Assembly (NCBI GenBank): GCA_023375785.1
Contig: SZWC01025848.1
Location: forward strand, 1-22,500
DNA: 22,500 nt
Source of the DNA: Penium margaritaceum
Lineage: Eukaryota > Streptophyta > Zygnematophyceae > Desmidiales > Peniaceae
Direction: 5' to 3'
Below the pieces are notes generated by a model that ran no database searches, was not told the DNA's origin, and worked only from the letters and a program-made list of their open reading frames with translations. Shown in pieces: positions 9,320 to 19,791 of this stretch (position 1 is the first letter of the stretch; the number at the start of each line of letters is the position of its first letter). The position numbers were made by a program, and so were the translations under genes.

Positions 9320-10247
9320 CACACACAGAATGTGTCTCTTATTGCTGCACTTATAGCAGGTGAAATTTGCAAATTGATTTTCATCTGACGTCTTAGGGAC
9401 ATTTCCTCTCAGATTATTGGGATGAACTGGCAAAATCTAGTATTCTTAGTAAGGAGGAAGATTATGGAAATTTGGCAAAGATGCCAACCTTCCATGTTCA
9501 TAGTAGTGCCCATGAAAATAGCTTTCATATGTTTTTTGTTGAGTTCGGAGCGTAGTATAGAGTGCAGACTCCCCTTTTTTTCCTTGATGAGTTTGTCTTA
9601 AGCATGCATAACACCTTCACAGGAATTCTCCATAGTTAGCTTGAAATGTGCTTCTAGTGCTAGTGGGTGTTGGTTTCCATTTTCTACCAGGTGATTTGCA
9701 TTGGCTGCTCAAGAGGCCACTCAAGCATTCAATCTTTCATCAAATGATGCTCCCTATTCTTGAAATGTCAAAATTCTCTCAATGGTCTTTTTGAATGTGC
9801 TGGTAATTCCACTGAACAATGTTAGGATCATGAATTGTTCAGAGATTAATTATTCCTTAGAAAATTTTCTTTGTGCAAGCATTTTTATGTAAGTGATATG
9901 GTTTCCAGTTGTATTCATGCAGCCATATTTTGTTGGTGGGATTATTTAAGTAGAAATCTTGGCTAAATGTCACGGACTTTGTCACAACGTGTTTTGCATG
10001 CCTTCAATGCTACCCTTGAATTGAGTCTACTATTGTTGTCACATCTCAAGAATGTGAGACTCTCGGAAATATAGGGCAATTATTGAAAAAGCTGGTTGTA
10101 GCGTCCCGTCGTAGGAGTCTTTTGTAGTGGTGGTGGCGGCAAGAAGAAAGCATGTGGGAGGATCAATTTGATATTCAAGGCCAAATCATGGTACTTGTCT
10201 CTGGCACAAGGGTCATTCTTGAACACATCCCCATTGGAAGATGCCAT
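9320..10247 (-). pseudogene. Gag remnant with degenerate zinc knuckle
   Basis: Gag forms the particle that packages element RNA. The probable start is the ATG at 10245-10247 (MASSNGDVFKNDP), about 110 bases inside the 5' LTR edge. That frame stops at 10080-10082 after a proline run, and later readable pieces such as MENSCEGVMHA lie in broken frames. Near the left end, CYKCSNKRHILC (9326-9360) is recognisable as a retroviral-type knuckle C-x2-C-x4-H-x4-C that has lost two residues between His and the last Cys. I assign gag from position, start and knuckle, not from overall similarity. Confidence 0.7.
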
Positions 10248-10337
10248 GGCAACGATTGCCTATATCTTGCCATTATAAACGTAGAGCGGTCTTTCCAGTA
10301 GAGATGTTTCCTATTTTTACTCAATGGACCTGAATTT

Positions 10338-10357
10338 AGCACCCTGATATCATACCA
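10338..10357 (-). other. Primer-binding site, initiator Met tRNA type
   Basis: Directly inside the 5' LTR the minus strand reads TGGTATGATATCAGGGTGCT. Plant copia elements use TGGTATCAGAGC, complementary to the 3' end of initiator tRNA-Met. Omitting the five bases GATAT gives a close match, so I read this as that site with a small internal duplication plus substitutions. Its position fixes the inner edge of the 5' LTR. Confidence 0.75.
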
Positions 10358-11014
10358 TGTATTAGAAAAATGGATTCTCAAAGTCTTAAATAATGAAAGG
10401 GTCATGGTGAATTTCTTTTTCTTGATTTATCAGCTAAAGTTATTCAATGAGGGTCCTAAATGAACACCCCATCACAAATGTGAAAGAAAAACACAAGGCA
10501 CATCTACCAATTCCATGAAGAAACATGAAAGTACAAAGAAGTATACTAAACATTAAAATTGTTGAATACTCCAAAACAACTACAACTGCTGGGAGTCTGG
10601 TCACCTTATTACTTCTTCTTGAGATTCTTCCCCCATGTGTCTGAAGAATAATTGCCTCGGTCAAAGAGTGACTTGGCGGCATAGCGTTGTCTCGCTTTTG
10701 ATTTCCACTGTGGCCTTCTTCCAGCCTTGCTTGCTTCAGCTCACTCTTCCTCACCATTGCATGAAGATGTACAAAGCCTGCTGGAATATGTTCAATTTCT
10801 CCACTTTAGCTATATCAGTTATAGGTACACATGGGCAGGGGAGGCATGGGACAACCTGTTTTCCTGACCCTGAGCAGAGAATTACATAGAGTAGGGTAGG
10901 GTAGAATAGGCAAAGGGCTAGGGAAGAGAGTGGCAACCTCTCCCCTAACCCTCTTGCAATTTTCTTTGCTTATGGTCAGGATATGTTTTGACACATACTA
11001 TCTCAGTTTCATTA
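10358..11014 (-). repeat. 5' LTR of the copia element
   Basis: This LTR is 657 bp, starting TGTATTAG and ending TTTCATTA on the plus strand. The terminal CA has mutated: aligned with the left LTR, TTA here stands for TCA. It should contain the promoter for the minus-strand element transcript, but I could not assign a convincing TATA box. Homology to 4324-5036 is collinear with many small indels. The block GAGTAGGGTAGGGTAGAATAGG-like sequence near 10888-10910 is among the best conserved. Confidence 0.9.
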
Positions 11015-11019
11015 ATTGG
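11015..11019. repeat. Target-site duplication, right copy (ATTGG)
   Basis: This is identical to 4319-4323 and directly adjoins the right LTR end. The next bases, TGG, also resemble the left flank, but the five-base match is what defines the boundary. Confidence 0.75.
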
Positions 11020-13190
11020 TGGCATGCATGACATGAAGACCACATCAACTGAGTAAAGAATACTAAAAACATTGAAGGCCCAAGGATTTCTTAGCTCATA
11101 CTGAGGCGAAAGTAAATTATTCATTACTAGAATAAGTCTAATATTGCAGCTATATGAAGATGACATGGAAATAACATGGTAAAAGAGATACATGCTATCT
11201 CCACACTATAGATTTAACCTTTTGACATTCTTCAAAAGTTATAAATTAACTTTTACGTTTAGTTTCATGTGATTGTAGCCCTTAGTGATTTAATTCAAGA
11301 GAAACCCTCCCAAAATGTTGGGTTTTATGATAAACTCAGCAATCCGTTTGTTAATTCCAACATCAACACACCTATCCAATGGATACAATTATGGTGCAAG
11401 ATGGTTAGTAGCCAAGAAGGCCACATTTGATTAGCTATAGAAAACCCAGGTGCAACAAGAAACATACTTAGAAGGGTCAACATAAAAAATACCAACTACA
11501 ATCTTGTATTGTTAAGATTTAAGAGATGTGGATGGGCAAATGTTTACTCAAATTATAGAGGTGTGGCATAGACATTTGCATCTGAACGTTTTGTAGGTAC
11601 ATGTAGATCACATAAAGAGGTACATTAAGAGTTCGTTGAATGATTTGTAGGGCCTTAATTTCATGTTTAGACTAATGAACCCATAGGGTGATTGCCATGG
11701 ATGCCTTAAGACTAACTCTAGATACGCACAGAGAAGCAAAGAGCTTGTAGAGCGACTAGCTTGTAGAAAACAAGGTTGAGGTCTGTGATGTAGGTGCAAC
11801 CTAAGGGAGCGGCTAGTACTGTCAAAGGCTGAGGCTTGCATATGCACAATCTTGAGGCATATGAAATAGTATAAAGGTCTGTAAAGGCATATTGTACTGA
11901 GTGATTAGATTCCCTTTAAGTGGTCCTAGGAGGTGAGCCTCCTTGGAGGTTGGTGCCTGAGAGGTTACTAGTAGTTGTATGACCACTTAGTTGGTTACAT
12001 AACAACACAAACCAACAAAATAGTCACCTTGAAGTCAAAGAATCACTCCTAGCTCAATTTTATCCAAGAGGTTGTACGAGAATATTTTAGTTGGTTCACC
12101 TACCACCCTTCCACCAAAATATAAAGAATATTAGACTCAAACGGCTTTAAGGGCACCTTAGATGTAAATCCCAGGATTTGAGCCTCGACTCCTTCCATTG
12201 AAGTTGGTTAATTTTCTACTCAAAATTAGATAAAATTCACCACAAGATGCATTAAAGCCAAACCTTTCCATCAAAACTATGTAAATTTCAACAGGTATTA
12301 CATGGAAAAATACTATTAAATTGAATTTCAGATCATTGAAAACCATTTCAGAATATACTAAACGTTTTGGAGTAAATAACTTCATTAGAATGGATTAAAC
12401 AAAGCAAAGATTTTTTATTCTCCACTTGTTCAAATGGATGAATAATCTTTACTCGTTTATATATGAGGAAAGTAATGTAGATAGCATACTTTTTATCGAG
12501 GAAAAGTTCAACGAAAATCCGAGGCTAATTGGACTACATGTGAAGCCTAATAGTGGCAATTTGGTGCAACAAGATCTTCAACGTGTATTCACAAATCATA
12601 CTCCTAAGTAATTTGTATAGGCCACGGTAGATAGGAGATTTTAGGAGTCAAAACTTGGTGTGGCAGAGGTATCTTAGAAATTATTTAATATCAAATGCAA
12701 AAACAACATCCATGTCCTCCAGCTATTATGGGCTTTCAGAAGTTTACTCGAGCCCACCCTAGTACTAATACCATCACTTATATATCTGTAACAGATTTAA
12801 GAATGATGCACTACCAATTTCAAGATTGTGTGGCAATGGTTTCTTCAGGCACAAAAATATTCAGTTTCATCAAATGATAGGATCCACATGTGAAGGAGTT
12901 CCACAAGCGACATTATGTCATAATAATTCATAGCAAGAAACAAATATGTGGAGTTGGAATTGTGAACCTCAAGCAACAATGAGTTATTCCATTCCAAACT
13001 TTAGAGATCTGATGAGAGTTGTTCCTCAAGGCATAATATATAATACCTTTTTTTCCGCATCTTCATGGATAAGGCTTCAGATTTTATTATATGTGTAAAC
13101 ACGGGCATAAAGAAGCTTAGAAGCTTTGAGTAAAGAGTTGAAATAAAATACTATGATTCCAATAGCTAGCTGGTTAGAGATGGGAATCTC
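11020..13190. other. No gene recognised
   Basis: Open frames are short, none above about 82 codons, and none shows a motif I know. Pieces such as plus 12426-12611 and 12695-12877 read like ordinary protein sequence but end at stops and have no family match. No LTR, terminal repeat or RNA gene is visible. It is probably degraded repeat DNA. Confidence 0.5.
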
Positions 13191-16100
13191 TCACAATTTG
13201 AAAAGTTTTCCAACATGAAAATTCTTGTCTCTCAATGACTCCATAATTTCATAGAACTTGTGCTTGTCTTTTGCTAATTCAGTTTTAATGGAGAAGTGCA
13301 AGGGGTAAAGATGGGAGGTGAGCATGAGTGGGACATTGAGGGAGACGCAAAGTGTGAATGCAACACTTGGTTGTAACTGAGCAGAAGCTCTTGGATTTTG
13401 TGATAATGGTGGCCTTAACGAAGGCACTGGGCTCACTCAAATTCTTGGTGTTGTGACGAAAAAGGCTCTCGTGAGACGTGTGGGAAGAATAGGGGCGAGG
13501 GAATCTGCGTATGGGAGGACATCAAGGTCCAAAACCAAACCAAACACTTTGGTGAAAGTTAGAAATTACAACCAAATCAAACCACTTTCTACATCATTTG
13601 GACGATAGTAACATGAGAGAACCCGTTGTAAGAAATATCTAGCAACGTAAACTTTAATTTCTATCTGGAAAACCGACCCCCTTTTGTAGTAAGTGACTAG
13701 TTACAAAGTCCCTTTAACAAGACCAACCACCAACAAAAACTAACAATCCCAACTGCACATATAGTAGCACAACTCACATTGATGATTGATCCATTGAGGA
13801 GGTGTAACCAAAACTTTTGTAGGACGGATTAGAATCAATTCAATGAGATCCCCCACAAATATAAGTGGAGGCGAGCTCCTTGTTAGAACAAAATGGAGAC
13901 TAATGGATACTGTAAAGCCAAGGATGGAGATCGCAAATCTTTGAGAGCCATTAATGAAGCCGGTTGAAAAATCCATGTCAAGCTTCTCCGTATTAAGAAA
14001 TTTGCATTCAACATCTTTTTGGGTGGGGCTGCCACTATAACTAAGCAGCTATATAAGTGAGAATGAAATTTTTTGTGAATCTCTCGACATTGCCACAGCT
14101 TCCAACGAAGTCACTTGTGAAGAGTAGCCTTTGTTAGTGAGCAAAGCTTGATGTCTAGTGAGGGTGCTAGCACATGCAAAGATATTGAGAATTTTCTTAT
14201 TGGCAATCATGAATACATGACTCTTGGGGAAATTGCGCAAGTTCAAGGATACCATGGCCGACTGATGAATCAAGCTTAGGAAAGCACACATAATGCTAAG
14301 AAGTCATCTTGTGTCTGTGAGGAATTCCTAAGAATGGTGGAAATGGTACGCTCAATAGAAGGAACTAGACGGGAGGGAGGCAAGAATGAATCAAAGACAA
14401 GCATAAGGTAGTAATACCAAGTGCAAACACGAACATTCAATCACTATATGCAATGCCGACATGGACAAAATCAACATGAAAAAATTGGTATTCAAAGGTC
14501 GAGCTAGGTGAACGGTGTACTAGAGAAGGTTACAGGAAAAAGGGGTGCAATCCCATAACATATGACAGGGGAGCTCTAGTCAATTAGAAGAGTGGTGATT
14601 TCAAGAAGACAGGAGGTTTACACATGGAAACAGGTGGGGTGGATGTGGGGACATCGAAAGAGTCCCATCCAAAGGCAACAATAGGATGGGCCTATCGTCA
14701 TCGTGATGAATTGAGAGATCCCACTATTAGGATAAGAGGATCAGGTGTAAGCATGGGTGTTAGCAAGGACTTACGTACAACCTTGTAAAGAAGTCGGTGC
14801 TTACATAATCATTTTTATGATGGAAATAGGGCTAGGAATTTTTGTGACTATAGATGACGGTGGATGGCATGATTTGAGGATGGAAGGAGGTGAGGACTTC
14901 AGGTTTAGAAAAGCTTAAGGGGCGGGTTAGGTGAGGATGCAGCAGACGTAGGTGCAAAAGAAGGTGTAAAATAGGGCACAGTTGTAGGTTTGGGTGGTGT
15001 TGTAGATGGTTATATTAACAATATTGCAAATTCATTGGAAAATATTGAAATAGGTTGAGTTGGTTCCAAAGGAAGTGGAATTGGTGGAACCACAAAACAA
15101 GAGTAATCCAAAGGAACATTGGGCTTTGGGGGTGTTGAGGATGGGGCCACAAGGGGGGTTGGCCAAGAATGGGGAATTGAGGCAGAGGAAATCGATTATC
15201 GACATCAATGGCAGAAGGAAGATTATCGACAACAATTTTTCCAAGGATGTAGAGGTAGAGGAAATCGATTCTAAGGATGGAGAGGGAAGTGAGTCAGCGA
15301 GTATAACAAAGAGAGAGGATGTACCAGATGGGGGTGCACCAGGATAGAATCCTTTTGAAATAATTGAAGAAATGATGGCAGTCTTAATGAGGGTGGAAGG
15401 GGATGTTGCAAGTGGCATTGGGTTAAGGACTACAGATGAGTGAACACCCCAAAGATAGCAATGAGGAATGGGAAAATTGGTTAGGATGACCGGAGGATTA
15501 TTTGAGGAAACATTTGCACAAACTTGCAAAATATCATTCTTCTGTGTAATCTGGTCAGAATGTTTTTGAGGGGAGAATTTGGGAACATTTGAATGATGAC
15601 CCATAATATGATTGAACTTTCATTAGTGAGCAAGAGTTGCCTCTCTTCACACCATCACCACCACTAAAGTAGGTATAGACAAGAAGGAAATAGCTTTTGT
15701 GAGTGGGTAGGACCCAAAACGTCGTTCGAATGGAAGGGATCATAACCGAGAGAAGCAAGAGGTGAAAGTGTGAAGACAATGAAGCGGGTTAGCCAGATTG
15801 AAGGAGTGGTTTCAAAATGTTATGTCCAAGGTAAGAGAAATGTGGATTGAGATGAGAATGCAAAACAATCTGGAATGAAGCTTTCCATGAAAGACTTAAG
15901 AAGTTTCATAACAAAGTTATAATAGAAGCTCACATTTGAGTGTTTTTCAGGTCTAAGGAAAACCATGAGGAGCTCATGAGGGGGATAGAAACATTAATAG
16001 AGAAGTAATCAAGCAAAAACAATTTGAGAAGACTGTGATGAAAGTAGTTCAAGCTTAAAGAGGAGAAGCAAGAAGCAAAGATGTGAGGGCATAGCAATTG

Positions 16101-17235
16101 AACTGTCAAAAGAGACAAAATTAAGGCATAGTACTAAAAGTGATATTGCTAGGAGATGCACTCATGGTGGACAAGAGGGAGGGTATGAGCAAGGTAGTAT
16201 GGATCCAGTTGTCCATGCATGTGAATGTAAGAGATGAAGCATATTTACCATCCACTACATATGTTACGAACGTCTTGCCCTCGGGCAATGGGTAGGGGAC
16301 CAGAATGAAAGGGGGAGGAAGGTATGGGCAAAGACTAGGACAGAGTCTATAGTGAGCACGATGCCATCAAGGAAAGCCTATGTACATGTGAGGATGATAA
16401 GAGCATCGAAAAGGAGGGAAGAACTTGCAGGTAACCTAGCAATGATAGAAGAAGCACTTTGAGGAGTAGCAACACCAACATTAGATGTGATTATTCTGTT
16501 GTGATGGTACCACTTTGAAAAAATGCACTAGTATGACTGATGGTAGCCATGGAAGCAATGGTGATCACAATACACCAAAAATGTCTACTTTTTTTTGTAA
16601 GAATCATTGAACGTAAGTCACCTCTGTGTGAACTATGAGCGAGTATAAAAACATCAAGGCGAAAAGGGGTGACTCAAATGATAAGAAGAGCAAAGGGGAG
16701 AATGGGGAGGGAGAAGAGGAAAAGGTGGGGAAGTTTGGAGGGCATAAATAACACAAACAATGGCAGCGGTCGTGGTAACATGAGGGGAGAGGATAGTTGG
16801 ATCATGAATGAATGTTAAGCCATCAGATGTAGAAGGGCTTAAATGTGGGAAGAGGCTTTCATGGCAAATGTTGTAGGCATGCCTCCAAAGGACCAATCAC
16901 AATCGCTTGGGAACTAGATGGATTAGGCTCAGCAATGAGACATTTTGAGATCAAAGGTGGGAGAAATGATGTAAATGGAAGGGAGATGGGTGAGGTGTGT
17001 GAGGGAGACATGAGCCAAGGAGGAAAGTGATATTGTGAAAACTAGCCAAAATGGAGTGAGGGATATCTTTGTTCTTGTCATGAGGGTTAACCTTGAGTTC
17101 TTTGCTAAGGTGACTCCATATCTTGATGTTATGAGGGGGTTCTCTTTTGAGACGTGAAGGGAGGAAATGTTTGAGGAAATAAGAGTTTGGGACAAGATCA
17201 AGGTCTAACAATTTTGAAATGTTTATAAATATCAA
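13191..17235. other. Purine-skewed region with unrecognised ORFs
   Basis: The plus strand is strikingly purine-rich: 40 of 60 bases at 15060-15119 and 53 of 60 at 16681-16740. Nine Met-initiated frames lie on the minus strand, the longest 190 codons (15032-15604), but a pyrimidine-rich strand has few stop codons, so this bias is expected without coding. The minus products are Ser, Pro and Leu rich and match nothing. The plus frame at 15060-15347 is Glu, Lys and Gly rich (for example KDVEVEEIDSKDGEGSESAS) and looks more like a real, disordered protein segment. One guess is the linker of a LINE ORF1, but I found no endonuclease or reverse transcriptase motif on either strand. Unassigned. Confidence 0.35.
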
Positions 17236-17741
17236 GTGAAAACACTAGATTTTGCATACCCCTATTGCACGACCAATTAGAGACCCTTGTACCAATCTAT
17301 TTTGACTGTTAGACTAGAAAAAAACCAATTTATTGCTCATTTTATCTTGTGTGAAAAATTTTAATCATCACTACAAGCGTGATTGCACAAACAAAACATC
17401 TATGATGGCCACAAAAATGGCAGCTTTAGAATAGCATAGGGACTATATGAGAAGAGCGATAATGGATATATTTTCTTTAAAAAAATATTTTCTCATGCAT
17501 AGCATGAGTGTTGCTTGGTAGGTGTTGAAAATATGACTGCAAGGAAAAAACATCTAGTGAAGAGCACAATGCATAAGTTCTAATGAGATAGTACATAGAA
17601 ACCCACCACAAAGTAGGAAAAAGACTAAATTGATTCCGCATTTTCAATATGTTGGGGTTCTGGAAAGTCTTTCACTAGTCCAAAAAACCTATAAAACCAA
17701 AGTGTTTGAATCATGGTGCTGTTTTAAGTTGTACAAAAGTT
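17236..17741. other. No gene recognised
   Basis: AT-rich sequence with dense stops in all frames. I see no repeats or motifs worth naming. Confidence 0.5.
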
Positions 17742-18396
17742 TAAAAAATAGGAATACCCGATAGCTACTATGTGGGTTGCTTTCAAGAAAATACATTTGG
17801 AAATAAAATGATTATGATGGTGTTGTACATGACGAGGACCGTTTTAGTATCCATGGATCTATCAATATACGTGAGAACCTATGAGTTATTCACCTCTTAC
17901 TAGTTATTCAATCCATTTTATTGGACAGAGCAATTGAAGGTGGTGGAAAGGGTTGATTCTGATCTCATTTTACGGAATTTGAATCAAAGACGTTGCCAAA
18001 ACATGTCCAATGGCAATGGAAGTATTTTTTCTCTTGATTTGAATTTAAAAGAAGAGCGAAGCTAGGTTTGCGAGGCTTAATAAGATTTTTTTTCCTCTAT
18101 GGTTCCAAGTGTTTGAGAAGCCCTTGTTTATCGATCATGGCACCGTTTTTGCCAGAAATGGGATTTTAGCTTTCATTACAGATGAATTTGTGCACAATGC
18201 TTTGATGGAAAGCACACACATCACTCTAAGGAAATACGCAAGAAAATTGGAAAGAAATTTTGTTAAGGTTCATAATCTGATAGCTTGGGCATTGCCAAGA
18301 AATAAGGAAGAGAATGGGATAGAAGAATATATTATTAAGGAAGTTAGACGCTTTACAAATAATTTAAATGGAAATTTGTTTGTGAACGTTTCATGA
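17742..18396 (+). pseudogene. Unrecognised reading frame with one stop and one frameshift
   Basis: One plus frame is open from 17742 to 18062 apart from a TAG at 17901-17903. It contains YVGCFQENTFGNKM before the stop, and WTEQLKVVERVDSDLILRNL after it. A neighbouring frame then stays open from 18049 to the TGA at 18394-18396, including HGTVFARNGILAFITDEF and KEENGIEEYIIKEVRRFTNN. The two overlap by 14 bases, so one small indel would join them into roughly 215 codons. Composition looks protein-like, with mixed hydrophobic and charged residues and no low complexity. I recognise no family and no catalytic motif. It may be a degraded host gene fragment, a mobile-element remnant or chance. Confidence 0.25.
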
Positions 18397-18855
18397 AAAT
18401 TCCACCATGGTGAGAAATGTTGTCTAAAGAACTCCATAACATGTTCTCCACTATGGAAAATTACATTATTTTAATGTGGTCCTCAAAATATGAACCTTAT
18501 TCAATGACAACGATTACAAAAGCGAGAATTCATATTTACCATATATGTTTATGATCTTAACATAGATATACATGTGCAGAAGATGTAGATTATGGACTGA
18601 TTTGTTACTTCTTGTCGTCAAGTACTGTCACAGTTGATTAATGATCAGTGCAAACCATTGCGTCATTCGGTTGGGAAATACAATTGTATCATTGGACACT
18701 CACAAGTACTTTTATCATTCGATATGAGGATCGAAGGATAAAAGGCCCCATTATAGATGTATAAATGCTTTTATTTCAACAGAACAAAGCACTTGAGCAG
18801 TAAAATGTTTCATTTTATTTTGGGTTTTTAGTTTATGGTCTTGGCAGAAAATACC
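18397..18855. other. No gene recognised
   Basis: AT-rich spacer between the unrecognised frame and the CpG-rich segment. I saw nothing beyond scattered short A and T runs. Confidence 0.5.
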
Positions 18856-19790
18856 TCAGCATTGGAATCCATCTACGCCCAAGTGCATTTCTGAACGTTT
18901 AGACACCAATTTATATTCGTGTGGAAAAGCACAAGAGATCCATCTGGTGCGTCGATTGCTGCTACGCACAGTCGCTTTCGTCTTGGTTTCGATGACCATG
19001 CAGGCAGGAGATCCCGTACACCGGGCTCTCTCGCACATCCATTTAATGTCCCTTCTATGGCGGTCGAGCGTAGACAGGAAAGTCGGCGAAAGCCATCGGA
19101 ACATGCGACGTCCATATTTGCGACAGGACTGAAAAAGCAGTGCCTTTGTAGATATCGCTCTCTCCGAACAGTCCCGCAAAAGGATGAAGAGTGTTACGTA
19201 CAACGATCGACGTGCTGAGAGTGTTACGTACAACGATCGACATCTCTTCGTACGTCATCGTTGAAATTTATCATGTCACTGTTTATTGGCAGCATCAAAT
19301 CCGCCCGTGAGGTAGTTTCAGCTGTTCGACATACTGTTATCCGCCTCAGAAATGAAAAACCGAGAGCTCAAACGAAGAACGCAAGTCTGCATACAAAGTC
19401 CACTTCCTGGTTCTAACAGGGTTCCCTTCGTAGTTCGGACAAAAGTTCACCATCAAATGCAACATGACTTCCGAACTGAGATGACCATAACCCAGCTGCC
19501 ATTGTCCAACCAGGAAAAAAAACCGTGTTTTTACTTTAGCCTCACAACAGGAATATCTGCTAATTATGGAGGAGTGTAGTCCGACATGCCCACGATAGTT
19601 TTGTTCTTTGTCGACTAGATGAACGAATGCATACTTTTGCAAGAATCTCTCGCTTTGGAAAATTTTACTAGTCGAAGGCATCAGACATCGTTGTTCCCAC
19701 CTGGTCCGTGGCCAAAGAAATTCATACAAAATTACCTCTCCCACCACATTTTTTCACCGAAAATATTCTACTGAAATAACCTTTTCACGT
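18856..19790. other. Second CpG-rich segment without a recognised gene
   Basis: CpG is abundant (8 in 18901-19020) with a sharp change from the AT-rich DNA on both sides. Overlapping frames occupy both strands: minus 18856-19233 (125 codons), minus 19346-19747 (133 codons) and plus 18919-19218 (99 codons). None carries a motif I recognise, and their overlap argues that most are by-products of composition. The minus frame at 19346-19747 is the least compositionally biased. The segment also holds a 24-bp direct repeat and ends at a CACGTG hexamer (19786-19791). Candidate meanings are a promoter region, a first exon, or a younger inserted repeat. Confidence 0.45.
19188..19241. repeat. Perfect 24-bp direct repeat with ACGT and CGATCG cores
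   Basis: The 24 bases at 19188-19211 recur exactly at 19218-19241, period 30. Each copy contains the palindromes TACGTA and CGATCG. A further GTACGTCATCG follows at about 19249-19260. ACGT is the core of plant bZIP sites, so a duplicated regulatory element is possible. Confidence 0.7.
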
Positions 19791-19791
19791 G
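19786..19791. promoter_or_regulatory. G-box hexamer CACGTG
   Basis: This CACGTG lies at the right edge of the second CpG-rich segment. Function is unproven; one such hexamer is unremarkable by itself. Confidence 0.15.

Larger units (their letters stand above)
4324..11014 (-). mobile_element. Decayed Ty1/copia LTR retrotransposon, full length
   Basis: This is a 6.7-kb element transcribed from the minus strand. Reading from the right, it has a 5' LTR, a primer-binding site, gag with a zinc knuckle, protease, integrase, reverse transcriptase, RNase H, a polypurine tract and a 3' LTR. Integrase preceding reverse transcriptase places it in Ty1/copia, not Ty3/gypsy. It is flanked by ATTGG on both sides. 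The LTRs are strongly diverged (49 of 68 positions identical from about 4654 and 10613), and the coding region has stops and frameshifts in every domain. It therefore cannot move on its own and is probably tens of millions of years old, although no clock was applied. Internal repeats at 7203-7306 and 7808-7999 and a duplication at 6755-6823 lengthen it. Confidence 0.95.

Noticed and set aside
12165..12195. Minus-strand GGCTCAAATCC, 9 of 11 matches to a Pol III B box.
   Set aside because: No A box lies upstream at SINE or tRNA spacing, and there is no poly-A or poly-T tail with duplication.
13163..13180. TAGCTAGCTGGTTAGAG-like stretch resembling a tRNA A box.
   Set aside because: No B box, acceptor pairing or anticodon stem follows at the right spacing.
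15032..15604. The 190-codon minus-strand frame, longest in the window.
   Set aside because: It lies in a pyrimidine-rich strand where stops are rare, its product is Ser, Pro and Leu rich without a motif, and the opposite strand also has a long frame. I do not call it a gene.
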